Below are positions 24,748 through 31,754 of a stretch of 31,754 bases of DNA, one piece after another. This DNA comes from JAGPHI01 sp036641735 (GTDB lineage Bacteria; Bacillota; Clostridia; Oscillospirales; Ruminococcaceae): contig JAVWEG010000019.1 in assembly GCA_036641735.1 (NCBI GenBank), forward strand, positions 1 to 31,754. The letters are read 5' to 3'. The position numbers and the translations under genes are program-made. How positions within the stretch are numbered: the stretch's first letter is position 1; the number at the start of each line of letters is the position of its first letter. The notes under the pieces are model-generated. The model saw nothing but the letters and a program-made list of their open reading frames with translations, was not told where the DNA came from and made no database searches.

Positions 24748-25698
24748 ATGAATATAGCATATGCAGCCGATGAAAAGTATGCACGGTATGCCGCAATTTC
24801 TATGGTGTCACTGTTTGAAAATAACAAAGAAGTATCAGATATAACGGTGTATATTATAGAAAACAACATATCGAATGAAAGCAAAAAAATATTATTGGAA
24901 TTAGCAAATAAGTACAACAGAAAGATGATATTTTTACCATTAAAAGATTTAATAAATGGGCTGGTTACAGACGGTACATTTTCATTGGCATCCTTTGCTC
25001 GCCTTTTTTTATGCAAAATTTTAAATATTGATAAGATACTATATTTAGATTGCGATATGATAGTATTAACGAGCCTTGATGAATTATGGAATATTTCAAT
25101 GGATGGCAATTATTTTGCCGGAGTAATGGATTCGGTGGAACGGCATTACCGCAAAGAAATTGGCCTTTCTGGTAATGACGAATATATAAATGCCGGAATG
25201 TTATTAATGAATCTATCGGAATTACGCAAAATTGATTGGCAAGGTAAAGTTATAGCTTTCGTTAATGAGTTCAATGGTAAAGTGCCACACCATGATCAAG
25301 GCGTGGTGAATGCTTTGGGAAAAGGAAAAATAAAAATTCTTTCACCAAAGTATAATTCTATGGATTTGTTTTTTTGGTATTCTTCAGAACAAGCAATGAA
25401 AATAACACATACTACCAAATTTTATACTCAAGTAGAATGTGATGAGGCTGTACAGCAGCCGGTGATAATACACTATACGGCAGGGTATTATGGTCGTCCG
25501 TGGGATGTTAAATGCACTCACCCATTAAAAGAAGCTTTTATAAAATATATGAATAAAACGATTTATAATGGACAGTTGGTGGATGAAAAAGAAAATCGAA
25601 ATGTTGTATTAATGCGGAAATTATACAAAATACTGCCATTTGGCATCTATTGTAAAGTTGTGGATTTAAAAGAATTTATTAAGAGGATTTGCAAGTGA
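24748..25698 (+). CDS. GT8 family glycosyltransferase
   Basis: A 316-aa GT-A enzyme of family 8 (LgtC-like, often galactosyl or glucosyl transfer). Diagnostic parts are NIAYAADEKYARYAAISMVSL at the start in outline, the metal-binding DxD in KILYLDCDMIVL (near residue 110), and the EYINAGMLLMNLSELR and HHDQGVVN motifs, ending with a HY-x-G-x-x-RPWD motif. AAGGGAG precedes the ATG. It follows a 214-base gap with debris (see findings). Its stop overlaps the next start by 4 bases. Confidence 0.92.
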   Translation: MNIAYAADEKYARYAAISMVSLFENNKEVSDITVYIIENNISNESKKILLELANKYNRKMIFLPLKDLINGLVTDGTFSLASFARLFLCKILNIDKILYLDCDMIVLTSLDELWNISMDGNYFAGVMDSVERHYRKEIGLSGNDEYINAGMLLMNLSELRKIDWQGKVIAFVNEFNGKVPHHDQGVVNALGKGKIKILSPKYNSMDLFFWYSSEQAMKITHTTKFYTQVECDEAVQQPVIIHYTAGYYGRPWDVKCTHPLKEAFIKYMNKTIYNGQLVDEKENRNVVLMRKLYKILPFGIYCKVVDLKEFIKRICK

Positions 25699-26975
25699 AA
25701 GTGCTTTTTGTTACAGATAAATACTATCCATTTCCATATGCAAATGCAATTTGTGTACAAAATGTTGCGAGGGAAATGGTTGATGAGGGTATAGAAACAC
25801 ATATACTCGCTTTTGAAGATTGCGGTATGGAAATGCCATTGGAAAAGGATGGTGCCATTGTACACAAGGTAAAAATGGATTTAGGGCTTAAACTGTTATA
25901 CTTTGCCAACAACTTTCCCAATTCAATATGGAACAAACCTCTTGCATTGCTAGGACACTTTATTTCAAAAGCTAAAAAAGCAGTGTTTTATAATAAGTAT
26001 CCATTAGGCTCAGTGACGTTCCCAATGAGAATTTATAAAAAAATCAAGAGACTAAACAAAGAATTGAATTTTGATGTTGTAGTCAGCGCATTTGGCCCAT
26101 TTGAAGGGGAATTAGCCGGGTATTGGTTTAAAAAAAAGCACCAACAAACCAAATGGATTATATATAATATAGACGGATTTAGCGATGGTGGAGCTAATAA
26201 GTTAGTAAATGAAGAAGTAAGACAAAAAGCTGCATATTTTTGGGAGACTAAATTTTACAATATGGCAGATAAAATAATAAATATGGTTTGCCATGAGGAG
26301 TATTATAAGGCGGAAAAGTACCAAAAATGGCAGTATAAAATGGTAACGGCGGATATCCCGTTTATGCAATTTCCAAAAAGCGACAACAAATTTGAAAAGT
26401 CAGAGTATTTAGATGATAAGGCTGAAAACTGGGTTTATGCAGGTGTATTGAAAAAACACATATATAGCCCGGAAATGCTGATAAAAGTTTTTTTCGCATT
26501 ACCAGACGATAAAAATATTAGAGTACTGAATTTTTTCAGTAGAGGTGAATATGAGAAAGAATTAGATAAATTGCAAAAAGAAAGCAATGGGAAAATAATG
26601 CGTAAAGGTTACATTGAACATGAGAAACTAATGAGCGTTTTAGAATGTTCAACTGTAAACGTTAGTGTGGGAATAAAAAACGGAAATCAAGTTTCGGCAA
26701 AAGTTTTTGAATATATATCTTATGGTAAACCTTTAATTCATTTTTCAGGCTCATCAACGGACCCCAATATTACTACAGTAGAAAAATATCCGTTGGGGTT
26801 GGTTATCCGCGATTATGAGGAAAGTGTGGAGTCCGCAGCGAATAAAGTTAAAATATTCATCGAAAATAAAAAAAACAACAGCGTTTCACAAGAGGCGTTA
26901 AAAAGTATATACAAGCTTAACACTCCGGAATATACAGCTAATATTATAAAAGGTGTGATTTTAGATGGAAAGTAA
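25695..26975 (+). CDS. GT-B-type glycosyltransferase
   Basis: A 426-aa glycosyltransferase family 1/4-like protein. The N-terminus VKVLFVTDKYYPFPYANAIC is typical of secreted-polysaccharide GT-B enzymes, and the donor domain ends in the segment SAKVFEYISYGKPLIHFSGS. The frame opens at TTG 25689, but GTG 25695 overlaps the previous stop as GTGA and has AGAGG 8 bases upstream, so I start there. A decayed partial copy lies just downstream at 27091-27284. Sugar specificity unknown. Confidence 0.85.
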   Translation: MKVLFVTDKYYPFPYANAICVQNVAREMVDEGIETHILAFEDCGMEMPLEKDGAIVHKVKMDLGLKLLYFANNFPNSIWNKPLALLGHFISKAKKAVFYNKYPLGSVTFPMRIYKKIKRLNKELNFDVVVSAFGPFEGELAGYWFKKKHQQTKWIIYNIDGFSDGGANKLVNEEVRQKAAYFWETKFYNMADKIINMVCHEEYYKAEKYQKWQYKMVTADIPFMQFPKSDNKFEKSEYLDDKAENWVYAGVLKKHIYSPEMLIKVFFALPDDKNIRVLNFFSRGEYEKELDKLQKESNGKIMRKGYIEHEKLMSVLECSTVNVSVGIKNGNQVSAKVFEYISYGKPLIHFSGSSTDPNITTVEKYPLGLVIRDYEESVESAANKVKIFIENKKNNSVSQEALKSIYKLNTPEYTANIIKGVILDGK

Positions 26976-27083
26976 AAAAATTAAAATCAATCTAAAAAGT
27001 GTATATACATTATTAATTATTATATTCCATTGATGCCAATAGTAAATATGAGAATTGATTTAGAGTTACAGGCAAATACGTCA
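26965..27083 (+). pseudogene. Frameshifted start of a lost gene
   Basis: The ATG at 26965 overlaps the upstream stop and has AAAGGTG about 10 bases before it. It encodes 22 residues (MESKKIKINLKSVYTLLIII then FH) and stops at TGA 27031. A shift of one base continues as MPIVNMRIDLELQ, which would make a plausible membrane-protein N-terminus. I infer a gene start, perhaps of a polymerase, whose remainder was deleted. The family cannot be named. Confidence 0.4.
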
Positions 27084-27090
27084 TATGGCG

Positions 27091-27284
27091 TGCAATTTGT
27101 GTGCAAAAATATTACGAGGGAAATGGTTGATGAGAGTATAGAAACACACATATGCGCTTTTGAAGATTGTGGTACGGAGCTGTCATTGAAAAAGGAATCA
27201 GACAGTTATGGAAAGTATCATCAAAAGGCTGGCTACCGGAAAATGGTAATGCTTAAGAGTGCGATACAAATTAATTTAAAATAG
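27091..27284 (+). pseudogene. Decayed partial copy of the 25695 glycosyltransferase gene
   Basis: 27091-27197 matches 25745-25850 at about 87 percent identity by hand count, with one inserted base that breaks the frame. It encodes REMVDESIETHICAFEDCG against REMVDEGIETHILAFEDCG. The next part (about 27210-27250, KYHQKAGYRKMVM) resembles a segment near 26310-26350 (KYQKWQYKMVT). So about 450 bases have been deleted between the two matched parts. The 84-codon frame from 27030 spans this remnant and is unlikely to make a functional enzyme. Confidence 0.75.
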
Positions 27285-27383
27285 TGTATTGGATGCGTGA
27301 AAAAATAGATGACGTAGATGACGTTAAGTTTTTCTAAAGACGTTTGTGAGTCAACATATAAAAAATATTTGAAGGAATATAAA

Positions 27384-28652
27384 ATGTTAAAAATTTGGGT
27401 TATTTTTTTATTGGAAATTAGCATAAATTATATTTTAAGACCGTTTGTTTCAGACATTGAAACAGTTCAGATTGTAGTGGTTGCAATAAATATATTTTTT
27501 GTGATGATTTGGTTAGCACAACAGAAAAAAAACATACGATTGATTTTAATTTTGGCATTTATAGCTAGGATTTGTGCGATGTTTTTTGATTTGTATACAC
27601 AAACATTAACCGATATGAATAGCGATATATCAGGATATTTATTGCACGGAAAATTTGCAGAATTTAGTTTTAGTGCAAATACTTATGGGGGTGTATATTC
27701 AGATATATTGGGTGTACTTTTCAGATTTACAGGGTATTCACAGTTAATGGCACAATATTTAAATGTACTGCTTGGAATAATGGCAGTATACATAGTTTAT
27801 CTTTGTACCGAAAAAATAGAATTACAAAGCAAACTGCAAAGTAGGATTGTATTGCTTTTTGCAGTTTTCCCATATTCAATTTACAACTCTTGTGTTACAT
27901 ATAGAGAAACGTTTATAGCCACATTATGTACTGCTTCTTGTTTTTTTGCACTTTTATGGTATTTGAAAATTAAAATGCGTTATATGTTTTTATGTATTAG
28001 CTGCATTTTACTTGCAAGTATGTTTCACGCAGGGGTTATAGTGTTAGGTATAAGTTATGTTATCTTGTTTTCCTTTTACTCGCCTGTGCGTAAGAAGTTC
28101 GTTTTTAGAAAAAACACTTTGATAATTCTTTTTGTAGCGTGTACTTGTTTAGTTGGTCTAGCGGTTGCTTTCCCAGAGCTTTTTTTGGGAAAGTTTTTAG
28201 GTGCCATTGAAGATAAAGAAGTTATTATGAATCAGTTCAACATATCATATGGTGGTTCTGTATATTTAAAGTGGTTACGGGCACAAACCCCTTTACAAGC
28301 GATTTTATTCTCACCTATAAAAATGTTTTACTTAATGCTGTCGCCGCTTCCCAGTGGATGGCGCGGGTTAAAGGATATAGTGTCGTTTTGCGCTGATAGT
28401 TTAGCATATGCATATTTATTATTTAACATTATTAAAATCAGAAAAAAATCGGATTACACATCTTTTATCACAGCAATGCTTATAGGCGTTTTATTAGTTA
28501 TCTTTGTGTTTGGCATAGGAACTTGGACGGCAGGAACGGCAATACGACATAGAAATAAAATATTTGCGGTTATTTTAATGCTATATGCTATGTCATGCAA
28601 AAAAAGAGAAAAATCACATATTAAAGGAGAAATAAAATTATCAAAATGTTAG
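27384..28652 (+). CDS. Polytopic membrane protein, probable polysaccharide polymerase (Wzy/EpsG-like)
   Basis: A 422-aa protein with about ten hydrophobic segments from the N-terminus to residue ~405, and a larger hydrophilic loop around residues 270-300 (FNISYGGSVYLKWLRAQTP). Layout and position between glycosyltransferase genes and the flippase gene suggest the polymerase that joins repeat units. Sequence motifs for this role are weak in the family, so the call rests on context. The frame is open from 27318, but ATG 27384 has GAAGGA at 7 bases and starts directly before the first helix. The end overlaps the acyltransferase start by 7 bases. Confidence 0.65.
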   Translation: MLKIWVIFLLEISINYILRPFVSDIETVQIVVVAINIFFVMIWLAQQKKNIRLILILAFIARICAMFFDLYTQTLTDMNSDISGYLLHGKFAEFSFSANTYGGVYSDILGVLFRFTGYSQLMAQYLNVLLGIMAVYIVYLCTEKIELQSKLQSRIVLLFAVFPYSIYNSCVTYRETFIATLCTASCFFALLWYLKIKMRYMFLCISCILLASMFHAGVIVLGISYVILFSFYSPVRKKFVFRKNTLIILFVACTCLVGLAVAFPELFLGKFLGAIEDKEVIMNQFNISYGGSVYLKWLRAQTPLQAILFSPIKMFYLMLSPLPSGWRGLKDIVSFCADSLAYAYLLFNIIKIRKKSDYTSFITAMLIGVLLVIFVFGIGTWTAGTAIRHRNKIFAVILMLYAMSCKKREKSHIKGEIKLSKC

Positions 28653-29167
28653 AAAAACTAGCTATTTATGGCTGGCAGTTTGTAGTAAACACAATTGCAG
28701 CAAGCTTATATTGCCCTGCCGGATTACGTTATATTCTGCTGAAAAATATAGCGCGCTATGATATATCAAAACGAGCAATTGGTGCGCGGTGCTGGTTTAT
28801 AGGACAGAGTCATTTAAAACTGGGAAAAGGAAGTAATATTGGCGGGGGTTCACACATTGAATTGTATAATGATATTGTTATAGGGGAAAATGTGCATATG
28901 GCACCAAACTGTATTTTGACGACCGCAACGCATAATATAGGGGATGCCGATTGTCGTTGTGGGACAGATAAAACAGCGCCTATTATTATTGAAGATGGGT
29001 GCTGGATAGGAATTAATGTTACCATATTGCCGGGAGTTACCATTGGGCACGGGACTATAATTTCGGCAGGCTCGGTGGTAAAGAAAAATTGTAAACCTAA
29101 TAGCATATATGCAGGCAATCCGGCAAAGCTTGTAGTGGCAATGACGGACAAGGCACCGATTATGTAA
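28646..29167 (+). CDS. Hexapeptide-repeat O-acyltransferase (WbbJ/MAA type)
   Basis: A 173-aa left-handed beta-helix transferase, probably adding an acetyl group to a sugar. Hexapeptide repeats run from about residue 50 to 150 (IGENVHMAPNCILTT, IEDGCWIGINVTILPGVTIG), with the catalytic His in TATHN and the closing SIYAGNPAKLV. The ATG (28646) is 16 bases from the AAAGGAGA site, unusually far. An ATT codon at 28637 would have normal spacing and adds three residues, so the start is uncertain. It overlaps the polymerase gene. Confidence 0.9.
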   Translation: MLEKLAIYGWQFVVNTIAASLYCPAGLRYILLKNIARYDISKRAIGARCWFIGQSHLKLGKGSNIGGGSHIELYNDIVIGENVHMAPNCILTTATHNIGDADCRCGTDKTAPIIIEDGCWIGINVTILPGVTIGHGTIISAGSVVKKNCKPNSIYAGNPAKLVVAMTDKAPIM

Positions 29168-29246
29168 AGGGAAATATTGAGATAATGCTTAAATGTAAAA
29201 TAAAAATATTTTACATTACACATTTATTAAAATAATAGGAAAATAT

Positions 29247-30605
29247 ATGAATTCAGCAAAAAATTTAAAACTAATTAGCGGAAAATTAGCTAACCCAAAA
29301 AGTAAAACATTCTTTGTTAATACGGTGTTAAATTACCTGCTAAAAGGCTTTGCAATGGTAATATCTCTATTTACAATGCCGGCATATCTTTCTTATTTTA
29401 CATCATCCGAGGTATTGGGTGTATGGATGACGGCAGTTTCATTGCTTAACTGGATGGTTTATTTTGATTTAGGAATTGGCAATGGTATGAGAAACCAGCT
29501 AGTGAAGTTTTTAGAAAAAAATCAAAAAAACGAAGTAAAAAACGTAATTTCGTCAGCATATTTTTCGGTTGGGGGCATAGTAGCAGCGCTTATTATAGTA
29601 CAGTTTGTTATTGTGCCTTATATTAATTGGAATGTGGTGCTAAATATATCGAGGGATGTATTGCCACAAGAGCTGTTAAGCCGTATGGTTAGCATTTTGA
29701 TTATTGGAGCGTTAGCAAGATTTTTCTCCGCATTGGTAGCGCAGATATATTATGCTATGCAAAAAGCTGCAATTCCTAATTTGATAATGGTGTCATCTAA
29801 TTTACTTACATTAATATGGATGCGCATATCTATATTTTCAGGCAAATTTGATAATGTGATATTACTGGCAGTGGCATATGCTATTGCTATTAATATTCCG
29901 GGAATTGTAGCGACGATATTTTTATTTTGCGGTAAGCTAAGATATGCTGTCCCGTCTATTAAAAACGTAACAAGCTTATGCGTAAAAAATGTAGTATCAT
30001 TAGGCGGAAAGCTGCTTTACATACAGGTGATAATGTCATTGGCTTTAGGTATGACGGATATATATATATCGTCATTTGTAGGCCCCAAAGCGGTGGTGGA
30101 ATACCAAATATATTATAAGCTTATCGGTGCGTTGACAAGCTTGTTCACGCTCAGCTTGACGCCGGTGTGGTCCGCAGTAACACAGGCAAAGGTGACTAAA
30201 GATAAAAAGTGGATTATTTCTCTGTATAAAAAAATGATATTACTATTGCTGCTGTTTTCAGCAGGGCAGCTAATATTGATAGTAATAATGCCATTTGCGG
30301 TGAAAATATGGCTGGGGGCAAACGCAATTAAAGTGTCTTTTGGAGCAGGGCTTATATATTGCATTTATAATGTAATATATATGTGGGTGTTTATACAGTA
30401 TAATTTTGCTTGTGGGCTTGGTAAATTAAAGAAAATTTCTTTTTACTTGAGCGTAGCTGCGATAATGACTGTGGTGCTATCTGCAATAATTTGCAGCTTT
30501 TATAAAAGCTGGGTGTCGGTAATTATTGCATCTGCTATAGCAATTATACCTTGCGCAATTTTCACACCTAAGGATATTATGAATGGAGTAGAGGAAGATG
30601 CGTAA
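29247..30605 (+). CDS. Wzx-type polysaccharide flippase (MOP superfamily)
   Basis: A 452-aa protein with 12 or more membrane helices. It would flip lipid-linked repeat units to the outer face. The start, NTVLNYLLKGFAMVISLFTMPAYLSYF in outline, and the DLGIGNGMRNQL motif after the second helix are typical of the oligosaccharide flippase family. It follows 79 bases after the acyltransferase gene and its stop overlaps the next start by 8 bases. AGGAAAA precedes the ATG. Confidence 0.9.
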   Translation: MNSAKNLKLISGKLANPKSKTFFVNTVLNYLLKGFAMVISLFTMPAYLSYFTSSEVLGVWMTAVSLLNWMVYFDLGIGNGMRNQLVKFLEKNQKNEVKNVISSAYFSVGGIVAALIIVQFVIVPYINWNVVLNISRDVLPQELLSRMVSILIIGALARFFSALVAQIYYAMQKAAIPNLIMVSSNLLTLIWMRISIFSGKFDNVILLAVAYAIAINIPGIVATIFLFCGKLRYAVPSIKNVTSLCVKNVVSLGGKLLYIQVIMSLALGMTDIYISSFVGPKAVVEYQIYYKLIGALTSLFTLSLTPVWSAVTQAKVTKDKKWIISLYKKMILLLLLFSAGQLILIVIMPFAVKIWLGANAIKVSFGAGLIYCIYNVIYMWVFIQYNFACGLGKLKKISFYLSVAAIMTVVLSAIICSFYKSWVSVIIASAIAIIPCAIFTPKDIMNGVEEDA

Positions 30606-31158
30606 CTGTTTTTATCTATTGCACAGGGCAAAAAAAATGATATATTCATTTGTATATGCTCAATATATAAAATTACGATATAACACTAAAAACAACATTA
30701 GCGTGGCAGGTAGAGTTTATCTTGATGCGCAAAATATAACTTTTGGTAAAAATGTATATTTAGATGCAAATGTTCATATTTTTGGTGGAGGCAAAGTCAT
30801 TTTAGGAGATAATGTGGCATTGGGCGATGGAGTGGTAATATGCTCTGCTGAAAAAATAGAAATTAAGGCAGATACATCAGTAGCAGCTCATAGCTATATA
30901 ATAGATTGTAATCACGGTATGCTTCGCAATGAAATTATGCGTACGCAAGCCTTAAATATTAAGCCGGTTACCATTGGCAGAGATGTGTGGATAGCAGCAG
31001 GGTGTATGATAATTGCAGGCGCACAAATAGGCGATGGTGCGGTAATCGGTGCCGGCACGGTAGTGGATAGAAAAATTGAAGAATACACGATAAATATCTC
31101 CGATAGAAATATCTCGGCTAGAAAAAGAAAATATGCTTCCGAAAACAGTAAAGTATAA
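30598..31158 (+). CDS. Hexapeptide-repeat acyltransferase
   Basis: A 186-aa left-handed beta-helix transferase. An N-terminal helix of ~25 residues is followed by repeats such as ITFGKNVYLDANVHIFGGG and VALGDGVVICSA. The catalytic His is in DCNHG and the coil ends IGAGTVV. It differs from the 28646 enzyme in its N-terminus and in a basic tail (NISARKRKYASENSKV). It is probably the second O-acetyltransferase of the cluster. It is the last plus-strand gene and overlaps the flippase gene by 8 bases. Confidence 0.88.
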   Translation: MRNCFYLLHRAKKMIYSFVYAQYIKLRYNTKNNISVAGRVYLDAQNITFGKNVYLDANVHIFGGGKVILGDNVALGDGVVICSAEKIEIKADTSVAAHSYIIDCNHGMLRNEIMRTQALNIKPVTIGRDVWIAAGCMIIAGAQIGDGAVIGAGTVVDRKIEEYTINISDRNISARKRKYASENSKV

Positions 31159-31315
31159 ACAGTATGTTTTGTCTCGATTGCTTTAGCTATACTTTATAGC
31201 GAACCTCCGGATTTACCGTAACTTTTTATCTTGGTTGTTTATTATATAATATCGCGTTTTATAAAATGTTGTTCAATTTAGTATAGCCTTATCATTATTT
31301 GACACCTAATGAGTA
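31159..31315. other. Gap between the polysaccharide cluster and the cas7 fragment
   Basis: 157 AT-rich bases with no gene. A GCTATA-CTT-TATAGC hairpin lies at 31186-31200 but no T-run follows, so it is not a clear terminator. Confidence 0.5.
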
Positions 31316-31754
31316 TTATAGAGCGGATTTGTGCAAGAAACTTAAATAATTTTCTTTTATTTGCTGTTCGACATTAATTTGTACAGATATCTGTTGACGT
31401 ATCATCACTGACATTTGCCCCTTGCTGGCAGAGCGGTCATGCTCATACATATTTAAAATCGCCTCAAAGAGAATTTTTAAATCTTTTTCATCAAAGCCGG
31501 TTTCTTGGGCAAGATTAGCGCTAACAAAGCCTCGTGCCTCATAAATTCCGTAAGAAATTAATTGCTTGCGGCCCATAGTACGCAAATTGTTCTCTGCGGT
31601 TTCTTCCTCCATCTTTTCGTAATCGGCAAGAGATTTTGCATCTTTAACATCCACGGCACTTGCCATACGAGTGATAGAAATATCTAAAGGCTGAATGGGA
31701 TCCAGCGATCTGGCAAAGGATAGCTGTACGGGGCCACGCACCTGTCCTGCATTA
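31316..31754 (-). CDS. cas7c: CRISPR-associated Cas7 (Csd2, type I-C), partial with aberrant C-terminus
   Basis: The 5' part lies beyond the window; 145 residues are visible. NAGQVRGPVQLSFARSLDPI, DISITRMA, TMGRKQLISYGIYEARGF and EHDRSASKGQMS are conserved blocks of the I-C backbone subunit that coats crRNA in Cascade. After GQMS the family normally continues with an RKLYVFKHDS-like segment and about 60-80 more residues. Here an unrelated 31-residue tail (VMIRQQISVQINVEQQ onward) runs to a stop, and neither other frame restores the family sequence. No cas4, cas1 or cas2 follows on the minus strand: the polysaccharide cluster lies there in opposite orientation. The locus is therefore broken at this end or ends unusually. 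Confidence 0.88.
   Translation of the reverse strand, partial: NAGQVRGPVQLSFARSLDPIQPLDISITRMASAVDVKDAKSLADYEKMEEETAENNLRTMGRKQLISYGIYEARGFVSANLAQETGFDEKDLKILFEAILNMYEHDRSASKGQMSVMIRQQISVQINVEQQIKENYLSFLHKSAL

Noticed and set aside
24582..25109. A 175-codon minus-strand frame across the GT8 gene
   Set aside because: Most of it is the antisense of the convincing GT8 coding sequence, so not called as a gene. Only its tail in the gap is kept, as a weak finding.
31186..31200. A terminator of the polysaccharide cluster
   Set aside because: The 6-bp hairpin is followed by GAACCTCC, not by a T-run.

Overview
The window looks like a chromosomal segment of a low-GC Bacillota, most likely Clostridia-like. 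Reasons: AT-rich coding, AGGAGG-type ribosome binding sites, near-consensus sigma-A promoters (for example TTGACA-17-TATAAT), an RNase M5/DUF4093 gene, a teichoic-acid-type transferase domain and lipoprotein signal peptides. I cannot name a genus. No rRNA, tRNA, insertion sequence or CRISPR array was recognised.

Region 1 (25-7320, plus strand) is a tightly packed housekeeping operon: alaS, a HIT hydrolase, a PRPP-binding phosphoribosyltransferase, a comEC-like channel gene, holA and an RNase M5 gene. Several of these genes overlap. It converges on an RluA-type pseudouridine synthase gene (minus strand), whose probable terminator lies inside the RNase M5 coding sequence.

Region 2 (8376-16289, plus strand) is the most unusual part. 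One protein joins a YidC/Oxa1 membrane insertase to a TagF/TagB-type (CDP-glycerol glycerophosphotransferase family) domain. Next, behind a consensus promoter and a perfect dyad, comes a transport operon: lipoprotein binding protein, ATPase, double permease (the layout of 2-aminoethylphosphonate or ferric-type importers) and a LicC/PntC-type cytidylyltransferase with an N-terminal helix-turn-helix. An unrecognised lipoprotein follows. My inference is that the locus imports a small phosphonate or phospho-base, activates it with CTP and uses it to decorate a surface polymer.

Region 3 (16290-16880) has no long gene. It holds an array of short perfect hairpins inside a mosaic direct repeat, then a hairpin leader and a possible 70-codon ORF. 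Region 4 (17118-19880) is a three-gene dehydrogenase operon (D-2-hydroxyacid dehydrogenase, zinc MDR dehydrogenase, KduD-like SDR), probably for sugar-acid or ketogluconate metabolism, closed by a 19-bp terminator. Region 5 (19996-21735) has a membrane-anchored NERD-like protein, a Nudix hydrolase and a FUSC-type membrane protein.

Region 6 (22098-31158, plus strand) is a surface or exopolysaccharide cluster with its own promoter: four glycosyltransferases, a probable polymerase, two hexapeptide acyltransferases and a Wzx-type flippase. It contains gene debris: a decayed partial copy of one glycosyltransferase, a frameshifted gene start, and a possible antisense gene tail with its own terminator. 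No priming transferase or chain-length regulator is seen, so the cluster is incomplete or relies on genes elsewhere. The window ends in a minus-strand type I-C cas7 (csd2) whose C-terminus is replaced by an unrelated short tail, at the edge of the polysaccharide cluster.
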